This document shows positions 1 to 6,183 of a DNA stretch of 7,488 bases, piece after piece. Position numbers and translations under genes: made by a program. The DNA comes from Chlamydiia bacterium (lineage in GTDB: Bacteria; Chlamydiota; Chlamydiia; Chlamydiales; FEN-1388): assembly GCA_003170575.1 (NCBI GenBank), contig PMZB01000325.1, forward strand, positions 1 to 7,488, in the 5' to 3' direction. The notes beneath the pieces were generated by a model. It was given only the letters and a program-made list of their open reading frames with translations. It ran no database searches and had not been told where the DNA came from. Position 1 is the stretch's first letter; each line of letters starts with the position of its first letter.

Positions 1-1628
1 CTCATGACACGCTTGAATTTATAAAAGATTTTATTATTATCTGTTTTGAACGTACGGGTGGAAAATTTAAGCCGCACCGGGAAAAAGGTTATGTTGACTT
101 TGACTGGGAACACATACACAATCTCACTCCTGAAGCCATCGCCATCAGTGCGCGCCTTGAGCGAGCAAGGCAAGAAGGAAAATTTCAATCTGAACTCTCT
201 CTCATCCTTCTTCATGCTCAACATCTTGATGCTCCAACTTTAAATACGCTCACAATGTGGCAGTATTATTGTTTGCTTTTGTGGGTTGGTGATATTCACA
301 GTAAGTTCGCAAAGTCAATTGATGCAAAACCCACCTCCTATACAACTGTTGATCCGTTTGTCCGACAAGCCAGAGCTTTGGCTCATCAGAAGATGTTCGA
401 TGTACACTACAACCGCTTTCAGGAACATTTTACTCGCACAGATGTCTCTTTCTCTTATGAAGCCTGCATGGATTTTCTTGTGGAGCACTTAAAAAATCTT
501 TCAGAGCTTGTTTCAAACTATTATTCAACTAATCCTCATATAAATGATTTATATGAAGCAGGGTATACAAAGTACTTTAAAACCGGGAGTCTTCATGCTG
601 GATATAATTCCAATCCACCTCCCCATCCAGAAGAATTTAACCGACTTTTTGTTCCGACTATCGATCCGTTCAAAATACGACAACAAATCCATGAGGATCC
701 TCTCTTTCATGAAATCGAAGTGTGGGGACAGAAGGGAGTATGTTGTGTCTTAGCTGAAATTATTGCACCGGCCAATGCTGCCTATCGTGAGTATCTTTTA
801 GATTTTTTAAAAATAGACCTTTACAGACCACTGCCTGAACCGCATCCATTTCCAGGACGATCCACAAACTCTCCAGGTCCCTCTACAGATGCTTCCGCGG
901 GTATATCAAAGCCTAAAAAACAGAAGGCACGCCCTAAAAAACCTGCCAAACATCATCATAAGCCACGTTTAGAGCTGAAGAGCGAAATTTCTCAACTGTG
1001 TGAAAAAGTCAAGGAGATTCGAATAGAGGAAGCGCCCCCCAAAGGCGAGCCTGAAAAGCCCCAAATTGTTATTCAACCTGAAGAAGTTCCTGCACAAATT
1101 AAGCCAATGGAGCCGCCATACCGTCTTGCGCCGCCGATATTAAAAATTGCGAAGAGAGTGGACGACTGGAAGAATTTCATGCCAACTCCTGATCGTCAAG
1201 ACGCTAAAGACTTCCATACATACTCATTTTTTATTACAAGGCTCATTCTCGCTTATGTTCCAGAGAAGCCGTGGGTTTCTCAAACCACACATAAAATAAA
1301 TCGGCATTTTTTCTGCGTTGGGACGTTCAAGCGATTAGGAAAAGATCTTCATGCTATTACCGGCTTCTATGGCGAGTGTTTAGATGGCGATTTACTATGG
1401 CACCACAGGTTTGAACCTTGTCCTCCCCACATTCTTATCGAGCGATTTAAAGTTGATGAAACATTCTTTTTAGACGATGAGGATCAAGTACTGCCTTCTT
1501 CACAAGAAGTCACACCAATTATCGAATCTTCAGATTGTGATTTTAAGGTTGCAGTGTCACCATTTTCAATTAAAGCGTACGACACAAGGCATCAACGAAA
1601 ACACAAACTTGCTCTTTTTACTTTCTGA
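1..1628 (+). CDS. Unrecognised protein, 5'-truncated by the window edge
   Basis: The frame that ends with the stop at 1626-1628 is open back to base 3, so at least 541 residues are visible and the true start lies upstream. The first ATG in the frame (255) has no Shine-Dalgarno and cuts off 84 protein-like residues, so it should not be taken as the start. I do not recognise the family. Numbering from the first visible codon, residues 1-275 form an apparently mainly helical part with many aromatic residues. Residues about 276-382 form a disordered-looking linker rich in Pro, Lys and Glu, with a basic and histidine tract at about 303-322 (KPKKQKARPKK, then HHH). A separate C-terminal part of about 160 residues follows, with several Cys and His (for example HHRFEPCPPH). 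No signal peptide or clear membrane segment is visible. The layout would suit a multi-domain nucleic-acid-binding or secreted protein, but that is speculation. The next gene starts 55 nt downstream on the same strand. Confidence 0.8.
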   Translation, partial: HDTLEFIKDFIIICFERTGGKFKPHREKGYVDFDWEHIHNLTPEAIAISARLERARQEGKFQSELSLILLHAQHLDAPTLNTLTMWQYYCLLLWVGDIHSKFAKSIDAKPTSYTTVDPFVRQARALAHQKMFDVHYNRFQEHFTRTDVSFSYEACMDFLVEHLKNLSELVSNYYSTNPHINDLYEAGYTKYFKTGSLHAGYNSNPPPHPEEFNRLFVPTIDPFKIRQQIHEDPLFHEIEVWGQKGVCCVLAEIIAPANAAYREYLLDFLKIDLYRPLPEPHPFPGRSTNSPGPSTDASAGISKPKKQKARPKKPAKHHHKPRLELKSEISQLCEKVKEIRIEEAPPKGEPEKPQIVIQPEEVPAQIKPMEPPYRLAPPILKIAKRVDDWKNFMPTPDRQDAKDFHTYSFFITRLILAYVPEKPWVSQTTHKINRHFFCVGTFKRLGKDLHAITGFYGECLDGDLLWHHRFEPCPPHILIERFKVDETFFLDDEDQVLPSSQEVTPIIESSDCDFKVAVSPFSIKAYDTRHQRKHKLALFTF

Positions 1629-1683
1629 TTGTATGCTTCCCTTCCAAGTTTAAAACCCGTGTTTAAAATAGGAGAATGAAAAT

Positions 1684-2499
1684 ATGTTAATGAATGCAGT
1701 GTCCTCCCCAGTGACTGTATCTGAAAATATGGGTCCTTTCTGTTTCCCAGATGGGGAAGGTGTATCAGTTGATCGTATGTTGGAGATGGAGAAGCATCCA
1801 TATCTTAAGGATAACGCAGATGGGCCTGCCATAATACAAATGGTAAAAGATGGACGTGGAGTGGAAGCCTTTGACTTTGTGAAAAAGAAGGATGAAGATG
1901 CTTGTTTTAAGTATCTCGCTCTCATAGATATTGTAAAAGAAGTTGTCAAATTTGGTCAGCCGCCTGAACAGATTGCGACTCTTGAAAAAATGGTAGGTGA
2001 CGTAAAAGAGGATTGGGTCAAGCGTGAGCTTTGTGTGAAGCTAAACTCCTTAAAGATCAAAATAGCATTAATTTTTGAAGCTATTACAATTGCTGAAAAG
2101 GCGTGTGAAGATAGTAACTCAGAGACTCATTGTGCCTTGCATGCTGCTGCTCAGAAATTAGATGAGAGAGGATCTTTCTCTTCCGAGGCCGTGGAACAAA
2201 AAATTTCTCAAGAAATTGGTTTACCCCTAAGAGATGAGCCAATCAATTCAGTAGCAACAAAATTATTAGTTGAAATCGGTCGCTTCAATGAAGCAATCAC
2301 CATGGCTGAAAAAATTTCAGAGCCCTACAAGCGCTGGCTATATCTAACATTCAAAGATATAACTGAAAAAATGACAGATCGACTAAGTGATCGTTTTCGC
2401 AGTGCTGTTTTTACATTTTTTGAGCTAGGAACAAGAAATACAACTCTCTACGACAAGGGGTATCCTCAGCACGGTTGGACCAGGCCCATCCAGACTTAG
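1684..2499 (+). CDS. Unrecognised helical-repeat (alpha-solenoid-like) protein
   Basis: This gene encodes 271 residues. The ATG at 1684 is preceded by AGGAG at 1670-1674 with a 9-nt spacer, which supports this start; a second ATG two codons on (1690) is possible. I do not recognise the family, but an internal repeat can be seen. First helices begin near residues 61 (EAFDFVKK), 95 (EQIATLEK), 132 (EAITIAEK), 168 (EAVEQKIS) and 203 (EAITMAEK), and partner helices near 78, 114, 150, 187 and 222. The period is 34-37 residues, close to that of TPR or PPR repeats, without a clean match to either consensus. Such solenoids usually bind proteins or RNA. The first 45 residues or so are outside the repeats and show no clear signal peptide. 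The last 22 residues or so break the pattern and are encoded by GC-richer DNA. The TAG stop (2497-2499) directly abuts the palindromic element. No promoter was recognised in the 55-nt upstream gap, so it may be read together with the preceding gene. Confidence 0.8.
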   Translation: MLMNAVSSPVTVSENMGPFCFPDGEGVSVDRMLEMEKHPYLKDNADGPAIIQMVKDGRGVEAFDFVKKKDEDACFKYLALIDIVKEVVKFGQPPEQIATLEKMVGDVKEDWVKRELCVKLNSLKIKIALIFEAITIAEKACEDSNSETHCALHAAAQKLDERGSFSSEAVEQKISQEIGLPLRDEPINSVATKLLVEIGRFNEAITMAEKISEPYKRWLYLTFKDITEKMTDRLSDRFRSAVFTFFELGTRNTTLYDKGYPQHGWTRPIQT

Positions 2500-2655
2500 G
2501 GCTCGTAACACAATAACATACCAATTTGGGTAAGCGGGATCGTTGAGATGTCGAAGATCGTGACGACCCCATAGCGAGCTATGGGCGAGGAACGATCTAT
2601 CGACAGATCAATGATCGCAGCCAGCCAGATTGGTATGTTATTGTGTTACAGGCCC
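2499..2655. mobile_element. MITE-like 157-bp palindromic element
   Basis: The two ends are inverted repeats. The outer 31 bases match at 28 positions, with a perfect 21-bp core at 2505-2525 and 2629-2649. Self-complementarity continues inward with scattered mismatches (2539-2567 against 2586-2615) to a central hairpin, CCCATAG-CGAG-CTATGGG, at 2568-2585. The axis of symmetry falls at 2576/2577, exactly the middle of the element. TTA lies directly outside both ends (2496-2498 and 2656-2658); if the tip is set one base further in, the flanks are CTTAG on each side. There is no coding capacity. Terminal repeats starting GGGCY with a TNA-type target duplication would suit mobilisation by an IS5-like (IS1031-type) transposase, which is an inference. 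No transposase is present in the window. In RNA the element would fold into one long hairpin. Confidence 0.75.
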
Positions 2656-2806
2656 TTAGGAGGTGTCAAACAATAAATCAAAGCGTTTAGGGACAAAGAA
2701 AAATGGTTGGGAAGAATTGGGGGCTAGAGGGGAAGGATCGATAAAGGCCGGTATCATCAAGAGAGCGAACAATAATATTCATGATAGAATGATGTAAATA
2801 AAAGAC
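2656..2806. other. Intergenic stretch with no gene recognised
   Basis: Between the right end of the palindromic element and the promoter of the next gene I see no convincing coding frame on either strand. The first part (about 2688-2742) is strongly purine-rich on the + strand, with runs such as GGGGG and AGGGGAAGG. The later part is AT-rich. An open frame on the minus strand crosses the region but has no ribosome binding site, overlaps the strong promoter and the start of the downstream gene, and its translation shows no recognisable motif. The stretch may be leftover DNA from an earlier insertion. Confidence 0.4.
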
Positions 2807-2835
2807 TTGACAAACTTCTCCAATTAAAATATAAG
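2807..2835 (+). promoter_or_regulatory. Near-consensus sigma70-type promoter
   Basis: TTGACA at 2807-2812 is a perfect -35 box. After a 17-nt spacer comes TATAAG at 2830-2835, a five-of-six match to the -10 consensus. Transcription would begin near 2842, giving a leader of about 48 nt before the ATG at 2890. This is the clearest promoter in the window. It implies that the gene at 2890 is transcribed on its own, uncoupled from the solenoid gene by the palindromic element, by the housekeeping sigma factor (sigma66 if the host is chlamydial). Confidence 0.75.
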
Positions 2836-2879
2836 AAAAATTGATATGAGATATAATTTTTTTTGAAGTTAAAAAAAGT

Positions 2880-2884
2880 GGAGG
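2880..2884 (+). promoter_or_regulatory. Ribosome binding site GGAGG that decides the start
   Basis: GGAGG lies 5 nt upstream of the ATG at 2890. The frame could be extended upstream to GTG 2878 or TTG 2863, but the GGAGG site would then fall inside the coding sequence and neither alternative has a good site of its own. ATG 2890 is therefore preferred. Confidence 0.85.
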
Positions 2885-2889
2885 AAAAA

Positions 2890-3669
2890 ATGGCGACACC
2901 AGGTTCAGTTACACCACCCTCAGAAAAGTTCTATGTACGTCAAACTGTTGAAGGCAATCTAAAAAGTATATCACCATTTTGGGGAAAGTTTTTTTCAACA
3001 GGCAAAGCTGCGGAATTTTTGGAAAAACGTGGGTTCGGCACTGTGAAGGCTGGCAAGGAAGCATTTTCTCTATTAGGGAATGCTACTCAAATCGAAACGA
3101 ATGAAGCTAAGCTGACAAAGTTGGCTTCCATTTGGGCAGATGCCATAAGGAAAGGAAAAGATGAGGATGTTGCTGGTCAAGATAGTAGAATTAACGTTAT
3201 TTGCAATAAAATTTTCTCACAACCAAAGGTCGTTGCAGCTTACAGTAAAAGGGAAAAACTCCCAAAAAAGGCTTCGAGAGAAGAAATTGTAAAAAAGATG
3301 AAGGAGTTAGAGAAACAACCGATTTCTTTCAGAATTGCTGCATTGAGGGTGATGCTAGTATTAACAAGCAACGTTGCTAATAGAGATATGCTGGTGGAGA
3401 CTCTGAACTTTGCGATGAGCCATCCAAAAAAAGCGGCTGATATTCTTGCACAAGCGATGATGATTGTTAAGTATGATCTTCCTCTAACGGGGGACATGGG
3501 TGAGATTATAGGTAAGCTTACGGAAATGAAGGAAAATAATGTTGATCAAACGGAATTACAAGACTCATTTGATGCAATGCGAGAGAAAGTCATTATGTCA
3601 AATGAAGATATACAGGGAAAATACCCCGAAAACCTTAAGTATCTAGGATTGATTATAAAGTTAACTTGA
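2890..3669 (+). CDS. Unrecognised helical cytosolic protein
   Basis: This gene encodes 259 residues, starting at ATG 2890 because of the GGAGG at 2880-2884. I do not recognise the family. The sequence is rich in Lys, Glu and Ala and looks mostly alpha-helical. A Ser/Pro-rich start (MATPGSVTPPSEKF) is followed by a stretch with Gly, Phe and Trp, then several amphipathic helices. The segment at about residues 140-205 is the most hydrophobic but too broken by charge to be a clear membrane span. There is no signal peptide. A disordered Ser/Thr/Pro-rich start is common in type III secretion substrates of intracellular bacteria, but that alone is weak evidence. The gene has its own strong promoter, and its stop lies 27 nt from the stop of the convergent AhpD-like gene, with no strong terminator between them. 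That the gene is real is well supported; its function is unknown. Confidence 0.8.
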   Translation: MATPGSVTPPSEKFYVRQTVEGNLKSISPFWGKFFSTGKAAEFLEKRGFGTVKAGKEAFSLLGNATQIETNEAKLTKLASIWADAIRKGKDEDVAGQDSRINVICNKIFSQPKVVAAYSKREKLPKKASREEIVKKMKELEKQPISFRIAALRVMLVLTSNVANRDMLVETLNFAMSHPKKAADILAQAMMIVKYDLPLTGDMGEIIGKLTEMKENNVDQTELQDSFDAMREKVIMSNEDIQGKYPENLKYLGLIIKLT

Positions 3670-3696
3670 GGAATCTCCTTTATTCGCAGCAAGAGC

Positions 3697-4011
3697 TCAG
3701 TCCGTTGTGGACTTCAATGAGTCCAGAACTATCGGCAGGTTAGTATAAGCAGGGCCTCCCTGCATCAATACAGCAACTCCAGCGCTTTCAAGAATCTCTT
3801 CCCTTGTGCATCCTGCTGCCAGGCATTTTTTTACATGAATCCGAATACATGACTCGCATCGTTGGGCAACGGCGATGCCAAGAGCAATCAGCTCCTTGGT
3901 TTTCCCATTCAGTGCCCCATCTTTCATGAGTTGCAGAAAGAATGCGTTGAATGCATTGGCAATATTTGGAATCTCTTTCTTGATTTGGGCGAGCTGCTCT
4001 TCAGTATTCAT
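3697..4011 (-). CDS. AhpD-like / carboxymuconolactone decarboxylase family protein
   Basis: This is a 104-residue single-domain protein. It carries the AhpD-type redox signature: Glu40, Cys52, Cys55 and His59 in the segment KELIALGIAVAQRCESCIRIH. The spacings (12, 3 and 4 residues) equal those of the catalytic Glu118, Cys130, Cys133 and His137 of Mycobacterium tuberculosis AhpD. AhpD is a thiol peroxidase and peroxiredoxin reductase that takes electrons from lipoylated E2. The true decarboxylases of the wider family lack the CxxC pair, so a thiol-redox role is favoured over muconolactone chemistry. The length fits one CMD core domain, about half of mycobacterial AhpD. AGGAG at 4018-4022, 6 nt before the ATG, confirms the start. 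The gene begins 13 nt after the pdhC stop, so it is very probably the last gene of the pdh operon. The exact substrate is unknown. Confidence 0.85.
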   Translation of the reverse strand: MNTEEQLAQIKKEIPNIANAFNAFFLQLMKDGALNGKTKELIALGIAVAQRCESCIRIHVKKCLAAGCTREEILESAGVAVLMQGGPAYTNLPIVLDSLKSTTD

Positions 4012-4024
4012 GATTTTCTCCTAT

Positions 4025-5194
4025 TTAGAGTATCAGTTGTGATGGCCGTTCCAAAAACTCCTTGAGGGTTTTGAGAAAGGCTGCTGCACCAGTTCCGTCA
4101 AGAGCACGGTGATCAGCTGCAAGACAAAGCGTGAGCGATTTTCCCATGCAGATAGCACCTTCTTTTATGAGCGGTGCGTCCACAATTGCTCCTACGCCCA
4201 GGATAGCAAGCTGCGGCGGATTGATGATAGGATAAAACTCATCTATGCCAAACATACCAAGGTTGGAGATGGTGAAAGCGCCTCCCAGGTACTCCGCAGG
4301 CAGAAGTTTTCCAGCCTTTGTCTTGGCTGCAAGATCCTTCATTTCCTTAGAAATTTCATGAATGGATTTTTCTTCTGCTTTTAAGATAATCGGGGTAAAA
4401 AGCCCTCCTGGCGCAGCTACAGCAACAGCGATGTCAGCATGTTCAAAGGCCACTACAGCTTTTCGCTGGTCATTGAATGAGCCGCGGATGGAAGGATGCT
4501 GCATAAGAGAAAGCGCAACAGCTCGGATAATAATGTCATTGATCGTGATTGAGTGGCCAATGCTTTTAAGCTCCTCCCGCCCTGCTACAAGCATGGTGGC
4601 ATCTACTTTAATAGAGCAGTAAAAATGGGGAATTGTTGCCTTTGAAAAGCTCAGTTTTTCTGCAATCACTTTGCGCACTGGTGAGAGAGGCGTTTCAAGT
4701 GCTGTGGTTGGCGCAACGGGGGCTGCCTCTAAATCACGGCTCATGATTCTGCCCTTAGGGCCAGTTCCAGTAATGGTTTCTAGAGGAATGCCGCGCTCCT
4801 TTGCAAGCTTCTTTGCAAGAGGCGAGGCTGAAATTCTTGTTGGAGAAGGAGCTTCCTTTTGTACTTCGGCAGGTTTTTGTTGCACAGGCTGAGGCTGGGG
4901 CTGGGGAGCTGCTTCTGATGGCGCTTTTGGAGCAAAGCTAGAGATATCTTCATTTTCTTTTTCAGAAAAGATAGCTAAGGGAGCTCCTACAGGAGCTTTC
5001 TCTCCCTCTTTTACCAAAATCGCTCTTAAGTACCCAGGATCAATAGCATGATGCTCGATAGTTGCTTTGTCTGTAGCAATGTCTAGTATCAGCGCATCAG
5101 CATCGCAGAAGTCGCCTGGTTTTTTATGCCACTTGGCGATTGTGCCTTCTTCCATGGTAGGGGAGAGTTTTGGCATGTTCAGAGCAAATGGCAT
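4025..5194 (-). CDS. pdhC: Pyruvate dehydrogenase E2, dihydrolipoamide acetyltransferase
   Basis: E2 forms the core of the pyruvate dehydrogenase complex. It passes the acetyl group from E1 through its swinging lipoyl arm to CoA. The 389 residues show the usual order. One lipoyl domain spans about 1-80, with the lipoylated Lys43 in TDKATIE. A Pro/Gln/Ala linker follows (about 88-118, including an imperfect PQ repeat). The peripheral-subunit-binding domain lies at about 119-156 (RISASPLAKKLAKERG ... GTGPKGRI). The catalytic domain runs from about 168 to the end, with the active-site DHRALDG (His362, Asp366). A single lipoyl domain and this length are normal for a bacterial E2 paired with alpha/beta E1. 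AAGGAGG at 5201-5207 sits 6 nt before the ATG and overlaps the stop codon of pdhB, which suggests coupled translation. A branched-chain or acetoin E2 is less likely but cannot be fully excluded from sequence alone. Confidence 0.93.
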   Translation of the reverse strand: MPFALNMPKLSPTMEEGTIAKWHKKPGDFCDADALILDIATDKATIEHHAIDPGYLRAILVKEGEKAPVGAPLAIFSEKENEDISSFAPKAPSEAAPQPQPQPVQQKPAEVQKEAPSPTRISASPLAKKLAKERGIPLETITGTGPKGRIMSRDLEAAPVAPTTALETPLSPVRKVIAEKLSFSKATIPHFYCSIKVDATMLVAGREELKSIGHSITINDIIIRAVALSLMQHPSIRGSFNDQRKAVVAFEHADIAVAVAAPGGLFTPIILKAEEKSIHEISKEMKDLAAKTKAGKLLPAEYLGGAFTISNLGMFGIDEFYPIINPPQLAILGVGAIVDAPLIKEGAICMGKSLTLCLAADHRALDGTGAAAFLKTLKEFLERPSQLIL

Positions 5195-5205
5195 GTAAAA
5201 CCTCC

Positions 5206-6183
5206 TTAAAGGCTTAGAGTATTTGCAACTTGAGCAAGAATTCGTTCAACAGTTGGTAAGGTCGCATGCTCCAGCACTTTTGAATATGGCAGAGGCGTCT
5301 CTTTTTGACAAACTCTTCCTACTGGGGCATCAAGATCATCAAAGAATCGATCTTGGATCTCAAAGCCTACCTCGCCTGCAATCCCAGCAAAATAATGTCC
5401 CTCTTCCACAACGACGGCAAAATGGGTTTTTTGCACAGATTGGCCAATTGTCTCAATATCGAGTGGTTTAATGGTTCTTAAGTCAACAACTTCAGCCTCA
5501 ATCCCTTTTTCTGCAAGGCGAGAAGCTACTTCTAGGCAGACATTGACCATGCGGCTGTGGGAAATAAGGGTAATATGTGTGCCTGGGCGCTTCACTTCAG
5601 CTTTACCGAGGGGAATCAAATACTCCTCTTCTGGAATTTCCATGGCCAGATTATAGAGAAGCTCGCACTCCAAAAAGATGACAGGGTTGCCGAACCGCAG
5701 GGCTGATTTTAAGAGCCCTTTTGCATCATAAGCGTTGCTTGGGGCGACGACCGCAAGGCCTGGGTAGTTGCTATAGGCCGATTCCAGACAGTGGGAATGC
5801 TGGCAGGAAACTTGTGCTGCAGCGCCGTTAGGACCGCGAAATACAATGGGGACAGAGAACCTTCCGCCCGACATGTAATGAATCTTTGCTGCGTTTGATA
5901 TGATCTGGTCCATTGCTAAAAAGGAAAAATTAAAGCTCATAAACTCAACGATCGGGCGCAGTCCCGTCATAGCTGCACCAATGCACATGCCAGTGAAACT
6001 TCCCTCGACAATGGGAGCGTCTATGACTCTTTTTGCTCCATATTTATCCAAAAGGCCCTTGGTTACTTTGTAGGGGCCATTATAATATCCAACCTCTTCT
6101 CCGATGATGAAGACTCGTTCATCACGCGCCATCTCCTCATCGATGGCTTGTCGTATGGCTTCGCGCATATCCACTTTTTGCAT
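5206..6183 (-). CDS. pdhB: Pyruvate dehydrogenase E1 component, beta subunit
   Basis: Together with E1-alpha this subunit forms the alpha2-beta2 thiamine-diphosphate enzyme that decarboxylates pyruvate and loads acetyl groups onto lipoyl-E2. The 325 residues are the normal family length. Visible landmarks are the IIGEEVG motif near residue 26, Glu60 in DAPIVEGSF (the glutamate that activates the thiamine ring), LRPIVEFMSFNF at 75-86, the RGPNGAAAQ loop at 116-124 followed by QHSH with the conserved His129, and the C-terminal transketolase domain (DLRTIKPLD, then VVEEGH). The start codon overlaps the pdhA stop (TAATG), and AAAGGAG at 6191-6197 lies inside the end of pdhA, so translation is probably coupled. 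The residue after Glu60 is Gly (EGSF), where many relatives have a bulkier residue; Chlamydia-type sequences also vary there. Confidence 0.93.
   Translation of the reverse strand: MQKVDMREAIRQAIDEEMARDERVFIIGEEVGYYNGPYKVTKGLLDKYGAKRVIDAPIVEGSFTGMCIGAAMTGLRPIVEFMSFNFSFLAMDQIISNAAKIHYMSGGRFSVPIVFRGPNGAAAQVSCQHSHCLESAYSNYPGLAVVAPSNAYDAKGLLKSALRFGNPVIFLECELLYNLAMEIPEEEYLIPLGKAEVKRPGTHITLISHSRMVNVCLEVASRLAEKGIEAEVVDLRTIKPLDIETIGQSVQKTHFAVVVEEGHYFAGIAGEVGFEIQDRFFDDLDAPVGRVCQKETPLPYSKVLEHATLPTVERILAQVANTLSL

Noticed and set aside
46..243. Short + strand frame beginning with TTG
   Set aside because: It overlaps the open frame of the large first gene (base 3 onward), whose translation is protein-like and continuous with the rest of that gene. 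The short frame has no ribosome binding site.
1648..1668. Direct repeat GTTTAAAA (1648-1655 and 1661-1668) before the solenoid gene
   Set aside because: It consists of two short AT-rich copies 13 nt apart, too simple to call an operator without conservation data.
2499..2655. Palindrome considered as a Rho-independent terminator or tRNA-like gene
   Set aside because: There is no T-tract after either arm and no tRNA features. The terminal repeats with matching flanks fit a mobile element better.
2687..2899. Minus-strand open frame of 70 codons
   Set aside because: It has no ribosome binding site, overlaps the strong + strand promoter and the start of the next gene, and its translation shows no motif.
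3667..3690. Possible terminator AGGA-ATC-TCCT plus TTTATT after the 259-residue gene
   Set aside because: A 4-bp stem with a 3-nt loop and an interrupted T-tract is too weak to list as a terminator.
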